A DNA stretch of 9,356 bases from Nitrospirota bacterium (lineage in GTDB: Bacteria; Nitrospirota; Nitrospiria; Nitrospirales; Nitrospiraceae), in contig SCVQ01000263.1 of the NCBI GenBank assembly GCA_004296865.1, positions 1 through 9,356 on the forward strand, read 5' to 3'. How positions within the stretch are numbered: position 1 is the first letter of the stretch; the number at the start of each line of letters is the position of its first letter. The position numbers and the translations under genes are program-made. Below are positions 1 to 6,197 of this stretch, piece by piece. The notes beneath the pieces are model-generated. The model was given only the letters and a program-made list of their open reading frames with translations. It searched no databases and was not told the DNA's origin.

Positions 1-231
1 GAATGCCATCCACAACCGGTGCTGAAATGAGGCTCGCATATTGTCTATCTTCACCGCATATTCTTTGCGAGGGGTATGCTTATGTCCGTGCATCCAATCA
101 GCAACAAAACCCATGTCATCAGCAAGAGACATGAGCCTGAGGAGATCTACCCCAAGGTAGTCATGGATAGGAAAGAGTCGGAAAGCCGGGAATGATATCT
201 TATGCCGCTTCTTTATCGATTTCTTAGACAT
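1..231 (-). CDS. Hypothetical protein, N-terminal 77 residues only (runs off left edge)
   Basis: An open minus-strand frame starts at the ATG at 231-229 and continues past base 1 with no stop, so 77 residues are visible. The next upstream in-frame codons include a TGA (revcomp of about 241-243), which fixes 231 as the earliest start. A weak GAG lies 8 nt before the ATG. The N-terminus is very basic (MSKKSIKKRHK). The rest is soluble-looking and rich in His, Asp, Met and Trp (for example ADWMHGHKHTPRKEY), with no signal peptide or membrane segment. I do not recognise the family and assign no function. Hand-counted GC is about 47%, well below the roughly 60% or more to its right, which hints at different ancestry or recent transfer. 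A TAGAAT box on the minus strand at 289-284 could serve as its -10, but no good -35 is visible. That this is coding rests on frame openness and plausible composition, so confidence is moderate. Confidence 0.6.
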   Translation of the reverse strand, partial: MSKKSIKKRHKISFPAFRLFPIHDYLGVDLLRLMSLADDMGFVADWMHGHKHTPRKEYAVKIDNMRASFQHRLWMAF

Positions 232-305
232 CGCGGAAACTCATGCCGCTCATACGCTTCGGATGGAGCGCCAAGGTGCCTTGATTCTACCAGCGCCTAC
301 CCTCC

Positions 306-405
306 TGCGAGCATGGCTGAGCAGTCTCCCACTGCGCGCATCGGGCGAGCACCTTCCGAGCGTGCGCGCTCTGCGAGCACAGGAGGCTGCCCAACCATGC
401 TCGCA
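306..405. mobile_element. Probable MITE-like palindromic element with CCTCC target duplication
   Basis: The ends form a perfect 11-bp inverted repeat: TGCGAGCATGG at 306-316 and CCATGCTCGCA at 395-405. Pairing continues inward so that 306-329 matches 382-405 in 21 of 24 positions by Watson-Crick rules. A second inverted pair lies inside (GCGCGCA at 334-340, TGCGCGC at 363-369), then TCGG/CCGA at 341-344 and 356-359. The element is flanked exactly by a 5-bp direct repeat, CCTCC at 301-305 and 406-410, as expected for a target-site duplication. There is no coding capacity. The right duplication touches the last base of the Deg protease stop codon, leaving the stop intact. No T-run follows the hairpin on either strand, which argues against an ordinary intrinsic terminator. 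A REP/BIME-type palindrome or structured 3' UTR is the main alternative. No second copy is present in this window. Confidence 0.55.
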
Positions 406-409
406 CCTC

Positions 410-1822
410 CTACTCCCCTTCGATCGGCACGTACATGAACGTGCCCTGGCGGTTCACGAGCAGGAGGGTCAGTTCCTTGTTCTTCAGCGGCTCCACAAGC
501 CGCTGAAAGAGCGGGAGGCCGGTCACCGGATGGCGGTTGACTTCCAGGATCACGTCACCGGTCATGAGGCCGGCCACCTCGGCCAGGCTGCCTTCCTCGA
601 CCCCCGCCACCACCACACCGCTGGTCGACGTCAACCCGAGCTGGCTGGCCACGGCGGGAGTGATCTCATCGACCATGAGCCCGCCCAGCGGATGCCCCGG
701 CATCGCCGCCTTGGACGCCGACGGCCGGCGGACGCGCTCGCGCGGCGCTTCCTGCACCAGCAATTCCACCTGCGTCGGCTTGCCGTCCCGGATGAGGTCC
801 AGACGGTGGCGGCTGCCAATCGACGCGCCGGCGATCCAATTGCGCAAGCGGCCGGCGTCCATCACGTCCCTGCCGTCGAACCGCACCACCACGTCGCCCC
901 GCTTGAGCCCGGCTTTCTCGGCCGAGCCCTTCGCCATCAAATCCGTGATGATGGCCCCCTTCACATCGGGCAGCCTGAACAGTTTTCCCAGCGCCGGCGT
1001 CACGTCTTGGGTGGATGCACCGAGAAATCCGCGGACGACCCGGCCCGTCTTCAGCAAGCTCTGCATGGCCGCCCTGGCCATGTTGCTCGGAATCGCGAAC
1101 CCCACGCCCACGCTGCCGCCGGTGGTGCTGGCGATGGCGGTGTTGATCCCGACCAACTCGCCTTTGACGTTGACCAGCGCGCCGCCCGAATTGCCGGGAT
1201 TGATCGGGGCGTCCATCTGGATAAAGTCTTCGTAGTCGGCCACGCCCACATCCGCCCGCCCAACCGCGCTGACGATGCCGAAGGTCACCGTCTGGTTGAG
1301 CCCCATGGGGTTCCCGATCGCGAGCACGAAATCGCCCACCGTCAATTGGGTCGAGTCCCCCCAGGACACGGTCGGCAGGCCGGCGGCCTGGATCTTGACC
1401 ACCGCCACGTCCGTCTTGGGATCGGTGGCCACCACACGTCCCTTGAACTGCCGCCGGTCCGCCAGCAGCACGTCCACCGTCACGGCATCGGCGATGACAT
1501 GGTTGTTGGTGATGATGTAGCCGTCCGACGACACGATGACGCCGGACCCCTGCCCGACTTGCCGGTGCGGCGGCAACTCCGGAAAGAGGCCGAACGGCAG
1601 GCCCTCGTCGCTGAAGGCCTGGTCGCGCACGAGCATCGTCGTGGCGATGTTCACGACGGCGGGGATGACTTTGGCGGCGGTGCCCTTCACCTGGGCTTGC
1701 AAGTCGGAGGGAATGGGGATCGAATTCTGAGACGGGCGCTCCGTAGCACCGGCCTGTCCAAGACAGAATCCCACGAGCAGCGCCAGCGAGACGGCAACGG
1801 CGTAGGCAGCTCTGGCTCTCAC
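410..1822 (-). CDS. degP: Periplasmic HtrA/Deg-family serine endoprotease (Do-like, two PDZ domains)
   Basis: A 470-residue protein, close to the length of E. coli DegP. Residues 1-26 are a signal peptide ending in AGA, so the enzyme should act in the periplasm. The trypsin-like domain spans roughly 40-255 and carries the full catalytic triad: His108 (TNNHVI), Asp138 (DPKTDVAVVKI) and Ser212 (NPGNSGGAL). PDZ1 covers about 265-355 (GFLGAS start, AEKAGLKRGDVV core). PDZ2 covers about 378-465 (AEVAGLMTGDVILEVN core). The region before the catalytic His is short, so the long LA loop of DegP seems absent. That makes it DegQ/MucD-like in build, and the symbol is family-level. The start is GTG at 1822-1820; a TAG directly upstream in the same frame excludes an earlier start. 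AGGA at 1836-1833 provides a Shine-Dalgarno 10 nt away. It follows the DsbA-like gene by 12 nt and is probably co-transcribed. Expected role: degrading or holding misfolded envelope proteins. Confidence 0.95.
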   Translation of the reverse strand: MRARAAYAVAVSLALLVGFCLGQAGATERPSQNSIPIPSDLQAQVKGTAAKVIPAVVNIATTMLVRDQAFSDEGLPFGLFPELPPHRQVGQGSGVIVSSDGYIITNNHVIADAVTVDVLLADRRQFKGRVVATDPKTDVAVVKIQAAGLPTVSWGDSTQLTVGDFVLAIGNPMGLNQTVTFGIVSAVGRADVGVADYEDFIQMDAPINPGNSGGALVNVKGELVGINTAIASTTGGSVGVGFAIPSNMARAAMQSLLKTGRVVRGFLGASTQDVTPALGKLFRLPDVKGAIITDLMAKGSAEKAGLKRGDVVVRFDGRDVMDAGRLRNWIAGASIGSRHRLDLIRDGKPTQVELLVQEAPRERVRRPSASKAAMPGHPLGGLMVDEITPAVASQLGLTSTSGVVVAGVEEGSLAEVAGLMTGDVILEVNRHPVTGLPLFQRLVEPLKNKELTLLLVNRQGTFMYVPIEGE

Positions 1823-1832
1823 AACCTGGACA

Positions 1833-1836
1833 TCCT
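1833..1836 (-). promoter_or_regulatory. Ribosome binding site of the Deg protease, overlapping the upstream stop codon
   Basis: AGGA on the minus strand uses the last two bases of the TAG that ends the DsbA-like gene and lies 10 nt before the GTG start. This arrangement favours translational coupling of the two genes. The intervening ATG at 1833-1831 is out of frame and meets TGA after four codons. Confidence 0.45.
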
Positions 1837-2488
1837 ACTTCTTGCCATCGGCGGACAGGATGCTGTGGATGACGGTCTTCAGATTCTCCGGGTCGATCGC
1901 TTCCACCTTGATGTTGCCGTCCAGCAGCACGGTCGGCGTCTGCTGCACGTTGACGCGCAGGCCCCAGGCCTTGCCGGCCTCCAGCGCCTTCACCGGCTTG
2001 CCGCCGGCCAATCCGGCCTCGAACGCGGCCACGTCCAGCCCCACTTCCTTGATATACGACTCGCGGATCAACCGGTCGAAAATTTGCACCCGGTCCTTGT
2101 GGATCGCGCGGAAGAGGACCCGCCGCATGTCATCGCCTTTCCCCATCGCCTTGGCCTGTTCATACATTTCAAACGCAGTCGGCAACTTCCCCGGCATCAC
2201 GGGGAAACCCACCATCGTGACCTCGAGCCGGTCCCCGAACTCCGTTTTCAAGAGCGGGATGGCTTCCTGCTCGAAGCGGTGGCAATGCGGGCAGTAGAAA
2301 TCCGCAAACTCCGTCAGCTTGACCTTGCCGGGGACATGCGTGGACGGTTCCTTCAACTCCTGAAATTTCCCCTTGAGTGCCGTCGCCGCCTGTCCCGTGG
2401 ACAGCCCCCACCCAAATGCGACCATGACTGTTATAGCCGCAACGACCGCCAGCGCTCGCAGTCCCCAACGCTTTTTACGATGCTTCAT
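1835..2488 (-). CDS. DsbA-like periplasmic thiol:disulfide oxidoreductase
   Basis: A 217-residue protein with a basic N-terminus (MKHRKKR) and a hydrophobic segment at about 11-30, either a signal peptide or a membrane anchor, so it acts on the periplasmic side. The thioredoxin fold begins near residue 56. The redox motif C66-P-H-C69, in the context FADFYCPHC, is the classic DsbA active site. The helical insertion of DsbA spans about 105-165. The cis-proline is Pro185 in QQTPTVLLDG. The expected role is forming or shuffling disulfides in exported proteins; DsbC/G-type activity cannot be excluded, though no dimerisation domain is present. The start ATG at 2488 has a good Shine-Dalgarno (AGGGAG at 2501-2496, spacing 7). 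It is the first gene of a two-gene unit with the Deg protease, a sensible pairing of folding and quality control. No DsbB partner is in the window, so I give no gene symbol. Confidence 0.9.
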   Translation of the reverse strand: MKHRKKRWGLRALAVVAAITVMVAFGWGLSTGQAATALKGKFQELKEPSTHVPGKVKLTEFADFYCPHCHRFEQEAIPLLKTEFGDRLEVTMVGFPVMPGKLPTAFEMYEQAKAMGKGDDMRRVLFRAIHKDRVQIFDRLIRESYIKEVGLDVAAFEAGLAGGKPVKALEAGKAWGLRVNVQQTPTVLLDGNIKVEAIDPENLKTVIHSILSADGKK

Positions 2489-2532
2489 CCGCCAACTCCC
2501 TTCGTCTCTCGCCGCCTCGATGCGAGAGCCCC

Positions 2533-2571
2533 ATTATAATCCAAAGCCCCACGAGATGCCTCTGTTATAAT
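2533..2571. promoter_or_regulatory. Divergent promoter region with two TATAAT boxes
   Basis: The 89-bp gap between the divergent DsbA-like gene and the Slp lipoprotein gene contains a perfect TATAAT at 2535-2540 and another at 2566-2571. The first lies in the palindrome ATTATAAT (2533-2540), so it also reads TATAAT on the minus strand at 2538-2533. That would give the DsbA-like transcript a leader of about 38 nt. No convincing TTGACA-like -35 stands at 17 bp from any of them. The second plus-strand box is only 6 nt before the lipoprotein ATG. Confidence 0.5.
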
Positions 2572-2577
2572 GAGTCT

Positions 2578-3231
2578 ATGCGCAATACCCAGCTCGCATT
2601 TCTCGCCTGCCTGGTGACTGCGACGTTCCTCCCGGGCTGCGCGAGCTCCACCGTCATCCCCGCGGCTTTCCAGCAACAGCTTGACCGGACCTTGACCTTC
2701 CGCCAACTCAAGGAATCCCCCGACTCCTACCAGGGCCGTCTCGTGGTGCTGGGTGGCGAGGTGCTGTCCGCCAAGCGATTGAAAGCCGGGACGCGTATCG
2801 AAATCTTGCAACTTCCGCTGGACAATTCGCATGAGCCTGGAACCGATCTGACGGCATCGGAAGGCCGATTCTTGGCCATGCAGGAAGAATTTTTGGATCC
2901 AGCCACCCTGCCGGAAGGAACGCGGGTGACGATCGTGGGCGAAGTCACCGGCGTCACGACGCTTCCCTTGGACGAGGTCGAGTACGTCTACCCGACGCTA
3001 GAGATCAAGCACCTGAAAGTGTGGACCGGGCCGACCGCTGCAGGCCCCTCCTACCTATCGGCAATGGGACCCTACTGGAGCCCCTACTGGATGCCTTTCT
3101 CAGGACCCTATTGGGGCGGACCGTTTTCTTACTGGAACGCGCCGTACTGGTGCGCCGGGTCCTGCCTGTCCTGGCGGCAAAGCCGAAGCGTGACTCCCTA
3201 CAAATCCTTCCGCTCCAGACGGAGACGCTAA
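2578..3231 (+). CDS. slp: Slp-family outer-membrane lipoprotein with aromatic C-terminal tail
   Basis: A 217-residue lipoprotein. The signal peptide ends in a lipobox LPG-C21, so the mature protein should be acylated at Cys21 and anchored in a membrane, the outer one in this family. The Slp core spans about 22-150 and shows the family pattern: early VIP, ESPDSYQGRLVVLGGEV, GTRIEILQLPL, a stretch close to SEGRFLA, FLDP, VTIVGEVTG, and YVYPTLEIKHLKVW. Slp in E. coli is a starvation/acid-response lipoprotein of 188 residues with unclear molecular function. Here about 65 extra residues follow the core: a Pro/Tyr/Trp-rich stretch with four PYW units (about 165-191), a CAGSC motif (192-196) and a basic end (RSRRRR). 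The start is set by the signal peptide. The Shine-Dalgarno is weak (GAG 4 nt before ATG). It is monocistronic, divergent from the DsbA-like gene and convergent with the TPR gene. No hairpin terminator was found in 3232-3296. Confidence 0.88.
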   Translation: MRNTQLAFLACLVTATFLPGCASSTVIPAAFQQQLDRTLTFRQLKESPDSYQGRLVVLGGEVLSAKRLKAGTRIEILQLPLDNSHEPGTDLTASEGRFLAMQEEFLDPATLPEGTRVTIVGEVTGVTTLPLDEVEYVYPTLEIKHLKVWTGPTAAGPSYLSAMGPYWSPYWMPFSGPYWGGPFSYWNAPYWCAGSCLSWRQSRSVTPYKSFRSRRRR

Positions 3232-3296
3232 CCGCAGCGCCACCCGCATCTCCCGTACAGACGTGGATCGTAGGGTTGCTTCGTGCTGATTGCGTC

Positions 3297-4403
3297 TTAC
3301 TTCGTCACCTGGCGCACGATCCGCTCCACCCGCTCATCCTTCCCGCCCAGCTCCAGGTATTTGCGGTAGTGGGCCAGCGCCTTGCCCAGATCCTTCTGAT
3401 GCAACTCATAGAACACGCCCAGGTTGTACTGCGCCTCCACCAGGGCCGGCTTCAACGCCAGCGCGGCCTCATACTCCCGCTCCGCCTCCTCCAACTTGCC
3501 AAGGCTGGTGTAGACGACCCCCAGGTTCATGTGGGCCTCGGCATATTCCGGCTTCAGCCGGATGACTTCCTTAAACTGCTGCGCGGCTTCGTCCTGCTTG
3601 CCCCCGCTCCGGTAAATGAAGCCCAGGTTGTAATGCGCATCGACAAGATCCGGCTTGGCCGCGATGGCCAGGCGGTAGCAGGACGTCGCGTCCGCAAGCC
3701 GGTTGTCCTTCTCCGCGATCCGCCCCAGCAAATACCAGCCGTCCGCATGACGGGGATAGGCCTTGGTGAGCCGCTCCAGCACCTCGCGAGCTTGAGCCGT
3801 CTTGCCTTGGCCGTCGGAGAGATAGCCGAGTCCGTAGAGCGCGTCCCGGTGGTCCGGCTCGAGGGCCAGCAGATCGCGATAGACCTGCACCGCTTGGCCG
3901 ATGAGCCGGCGCCGCGCATAGAGATTGGCCAGGGCCAGCCGCGCCTCCTCGGAACGGGGCGCCAGCTCGATGGCTCGCTTCAAGGACTGCTCGGCCTCGG
4001 CCACTTTGTCCTGGGTCTCGTAGAGACGTCCCAGATCGTAATGGGCCTGCGAAAAATTGGGGTTGATCTGAATCGCCTCGGCGAGCTCGGCAACAGCCTC
4101 ACCCGGCTGTTTCATCCCCTGGGAGTAGACCAGGCCGAGGAGATGATGGGATTCGGCCGACCGGGGATCGAGGTCGATCGCTTTCTTCAAGGCCTCGGCG
4201 GCCTCGGTATACTTCCCTTCCCGAAAGAGCGCGACGCCCTGATCGTAGTGCGGCTTCGAGGGATTGGCCGGCGCTGGCTGAGCCGGCGCGGCCGAGGCCA
4301 AATCCAAGGGAGGACTCGTGAGGGTACCGGCGAGAAGCGGGGAGAGGCCGAAAAGCGCCCCGCCGATGCAAGCCCTCGTAGCCCAGCGCAGGCTGGTAGT
4401 CAT
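3297..4403 (-). CDS. Exported tetratricopeptide-repeat (TPR) protein, nine repeats
   Basis: A 368-residue protein made almost entirely of TPRs. I chose the ATG at 4403-4401 because the frame open further upstream (to 4490) would overlap the end of the TlpA-like gene. From this Met a signal peptide follows (hydrophobic about 10-25), with cleavage possible near an ASA-AP site at about 36-38. Nine consecutive 34-residue repeats fill about 50-360, each with the expected pattern (for example AHYNLGFIY...DEAAQQFKEVIRLKP). TPR arrays bind proteins or peptides; no catalytic domain is present, so the partner is unknown. It is the last gene of the four-gene minus-strand run, 34 nt after the TlpA-like gene, with only a weak Shine-Dalgarno. 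A role as a periplasmic scaffold for the upstream proteins is an inference from position only. Confidence 0.87.
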   Translation of the reverse strand: MTTSLRWATRACIGGALFGLSPLLAGTLTSPPLDLASAAPAQPAPANPSKPHYDQGVALFREGKYTEAAEALKKAIDLDPRSAESHHLLGLVYSQGMKQPGEAVAELAEAIQINPNFSQAHYDLGRLYETQDKVAEAEQSLKRAIELAPRSEEARLALANLYARRRLIGQAVQVYRDLLALEPDHRDALYGLGYLSDGQGKTAQAREVLERLTKAYPRHADGWYLLGRIAEKDNRLADATSCYRLAIAAKPDLVDAHYNLGFIYRSGGKQDEAAQQFKEVIRLKPEYAEAHMNLGVVYTSLGKLEEAEREYEAALALKPALVEAQYNLGVFYELHQKDLGKALAHYRKYLELGGKDERVERIVRQVTK

Positions 4404-4437
4404 GACGCCAGGACTATAAACGGCACGGAGCACCAAA

Positions 4438-4992
4438 TCAACGGTTCGCCGCAGTCCGAAGTTCCGTCTGAGTCTTGATGCGGGCCACAACCTCGTTGAT
4501 CTTCTGTTCGGTCAGCAAACCGCCCTTGATGTACTCCCGGACGACGCCCTGCTGATCGATGAACACGCTCACCGGAAGGCCGAAGACGCCGTACATGTTC
4601 GCCACATGGTTGTCTCGATCCATCAGGACCGGAAACGTGTGGCCATACTGGCGGATGTGCTCGCGGACCTTCGCCTCATCCTCCAGCTCGTTGACGGCCA
4701 GCACCACGAACCCGTCCTCACGCATCTTGTCGTAGGTCGCCTGCATGGCCGGCATTTCGGTCGTGCAGGGCTTGCACCACGTCGCCCAAAAATTGAGCAA
4801 GACGACCTTGCCCCGATATTCACTCAGGCTGTGTTGCTTGCCGGCAAGATCGACCAGGCTGAACTCCGCGGCCTCGGTCCCGACGACCGGCGGCCTGGCC
4901 CCCATGCCCCAGGCCGCACGATCCACCTGTCCGAACAGGGCCAGGACCAGCACCGCCAAACCCATCATCTTCGTGATCGACTGCACGTTCAT
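4438..4992 (-). CDS. TlpA/ResA-family thioredoxin-like thiol:disulfide reductase
   Basis: A 184-residue protein with an N-terminal hydrophobic segment at about 9-21, acting as signal or anchor, then an AhpC/TSA-Redoxin-type thioredoxin fold. Visible landmarks are FSLVDLAGKQHSLSEYRGK, VVLLNFWATWC73-K-P-C76, Glu79 three residues after the motif (a conserved ResA/TlpA feature), and the cis-proline Pro140 in GLPVSVFID. Family members reduce disulfides in the periplasm, often in cytochrome c maturation or copper-site assembly of cytochrome oxidase. Two adjacent ATGs (4995 and 4992) are possible starts. A strong AGGAGG is 3 nt before the first and 6 nt before the second, so I prefer 4992. It sits 14 nt after the beta-barrel gene and 34 nt before the TPR gene, so it is almost certainly in one operon with them. 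The specific substrate cannot be read from sequence. Confidence 0.92.
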   Translation of the reverse strand: MNVQSITKMMGLAVLVLALFGQVDRAAWGMGARPPVVGTEAAEFSLVDLAGKQHSLSEYRGKVVLLNFWATWCKPCTTEMPAMQATYDKMREDGFVVLAVNELEDEAKVREHIRQYGHTFPVLMDRDNHVANMYGVFGLPVSVFIDQQGVVREYIKGGLLTEQKINEVVARIKTQTELRTAANR

Positions 4993-4998
4993 CATCTT

Positions 4999-5005
4999 CC
5001 TCCTC
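4999..5005 (-). promoter_or_regulatory. Strong Shine-Dalgarno of the TlpA-like gene
   Basis: GAGGAGG on the minus strand is the best ribosome binding site in the window. Its spacing (3 nt to the ATG at 4995, 6 nt to the ATG at 4992) favours the second of two tandem ATGs. It lies within the 14-nt gap after the TGA of the beta-barrel gene at 5012-5010. Confidence 0.65.
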
Positions 5006-5009
5006 AGCT

Positions 5010-6116
5010 TCAGCTCTGGGGACTTGGACTCGTCGCACCGAAGGGTTGAAAATACTTGGTGAGCCCGAAGGTGAAGCTCACTTCCTGCGCTAGATTGTTG
5101 TTGGCATCGCGGGCCACCGGAATTTGTGAAAAGAAATAGAACGAGGTCGTATCGTTGACGTTGATCTGAAAACCCGGCGTGTAGGCCAGGTAGGTCGAGC
5201 CGGTGCTGGGCACCCGCCGGTCCCGGATGAGCCGGTCGAGAGCGACCGGTTCGCCGGGATAATCCGGAGCATCGCTCGGGACGGCGGAGCGCCAGAGGGA
5301 TGCGCTCATGTTGTCATGGGTCAGGTAGCGGTAGTTGACCTGGCTCGTCAGCACCAGCCAGGGAACCGTCACAAGATTAAAACCCGCGTTCAGCAAATAT
5401 TCATCCCCAAACTGGTACCCGGCGTTGTTCCGAAACGTATGCCGATAGCTGGCAAAGGAGAACTGGTTCAGCCGGTGCGGGATCAACTCATAGGCCTGAT
5501 AGACCGATCCAATCAAACCGGCCTGGCCACGCCCAAGCTGTGCCGGCGCCTCCATCACCAAATTGCTCGTGTCTCGCGAGTTGTACTTGCCGGTCGGCAG
5601 TTCCACGCCGAACCCCGTCACCACCGTGCTCCTGAGCGTGGGGAGCACATTGTACTTGGCCGTGATGCGCAAATCGCCGATGCCGTTATCCGAAAACCCG
5701 ATCGGTGTGCCGTCTCCACCATTAGCTTCTCCGAGTCCGTCCTGGTGATGGTGCGTCCGCGCCAGGTAGGGCAAGGTCACCTCGATCCCAAACTGATCGG
5801 TCAGGCCGTAGTTCAGGTCCAGCGTGGCGGTCTGGGTGATCGTGCGAACCTCCTTATGATGGTCCAGGATCAGCTGGCGCTGGTCCTGATCGACGGCCGG
5901 AATCACGCCGGACGTCCCGCCCAGCAGCCGCTGCGGGGTGAGGCCATACACGATATTCATCGTGAGCAGCCCCTTCTGCGGAATCTGCTGCTGAGACCCG
6001 ATCACGACAAAGCAACTCACGCTCCCGCAGGCCGCTTCGGCCCGCAGCGCCATCGACACATTCAACCCCATCACGATCAAAAACAGCACGAGTCCGTGGA
6101 TAATACGCGGCAGCAT
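5010..6116 (-). CDS. Putative outer-membrane beta-barrel 'transporter' (MetA/phenol-degradation-like family)
   Basis: A 368-residue protein. Residues 1-28 are a signal peptide (hydrophobic about 7-24, ending AEA). The rest alternates polar and hydrophobic residues in short strands typical of outer-membrane barrels, with recognisable pieces such as LNYGLTDQFGIEVTLPYL, GIGDLRITAKYNV, GFGVELPTGKYNS and a final strand ending in YFQPF. This pattern resembles the Phenol_MetA_deg/transporter family, whose substrates are mostly unknown; the resemblance is from memory and needs a profile search. The mature N-terminus carries a Cys pair (C30-GSVS-C35), and His clusters occur at 85-86 and 122-124. The ATG at 6116 is preceded by GGAG at 6131-6128 with a long 11-nt spacing. 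It lies between the small His/Cys-rich gene (119-nt gap) and the TlpA-like gene (14-nt gap). The Cys pair next to a thioredoxin gene suggests a redox relationship, which is inference. Confidence 0.75.
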   Translation of the reverse strand: MLPRIIHGLVLFLIVMGLNVSMALRAEAACGSVSCFVVIGSQQQIPQKGLLTMNIVYGLTPQRLLGGTSGVIPAVDQDQRQLILDHHKEVRTITQTATLDLNYGLTDQFGIEVTLPYLARTHHHQDGLGEANGGDGTPIGFSDNGIGDLRITAKYNVLPTLRSTVVTGFGVELPTGKYNSRDTSNLVMEAPAQLGRGQAGLIGSVYQAYELIPHRLNQFSFASYRHTFRNNAGYQFGDEYLLNAGFNLVTVPWLVLTSQVNYRYLTHDNMSASLWRSAVPSDAPDYPGEPVALDRLIRDRRVPSTGSTYLAYTPGFQINVNDTTSFYFFSQIPVARDANNNLAQEVSFTFGLTKYFQPFGATSPSPQS

Positions 6117-6197
6117 AAAGTCTTGGTCTCCATCGCTTGGAATTCATAGCATTCACCCGTCGGAGTGTAGCAACTCGCGCACAGCGTCCAGCCTCAA

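Noticed and set aside
306..405. Intrinsic terminator for the DsbA-like/Deg unit
   Set aside because: The hairpin is strong, but the bases after it on the minus strand are GGAGGGTAGG, with no T-run. The stem is also far longer than usual, and the flanking duplication fits a mobile element better.
395..405. Shared 10-mer ATGCTCGCAC between the palindrome edge and the secA start (6688-6697)
   Set aside because: The secA copy encodes the normal first codons (MLAR) and has no inverted partner nearby, so a second element end there is not supported.
263..2539. Long plus-strand open frame (758 codons) opposite the Deg and DsbA-like genes
   Set aside because: Its product is low-complexity, rich in His, Arg and Leu, and matches no family. 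The opposite strand encodes two clear enzymes with intact catalytic motifs. High GC in third positions leaves the antisense frame free of stops.
3232..3296. Bidirectional terminator between the convergent Slp and TPR genes
   Set aside because: I looked for an inverted repeat with a T-rich flank in this 65-bp gap and found none that I could defend.
3021..4478. Plus-strand open frame (485 codons) overlapping the lipoprotein end and opposite the TPR gene
   Set aside because: It is the antisense shadow of a nine-repeat TPR gene. Its apparent internal repetition only mirrors the TPR periodicity, and it overlaps the end of the Slp gene in another frame.
4404..4490. 29-residue N-terminal extension of the TPR protein
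   Set aside because: It would overlap the last codons of the TlpA-like gene and place arginine-rich sequence ahead of the signal peptide. The internal ATG at 4403 restores a normal exported N-terminus.
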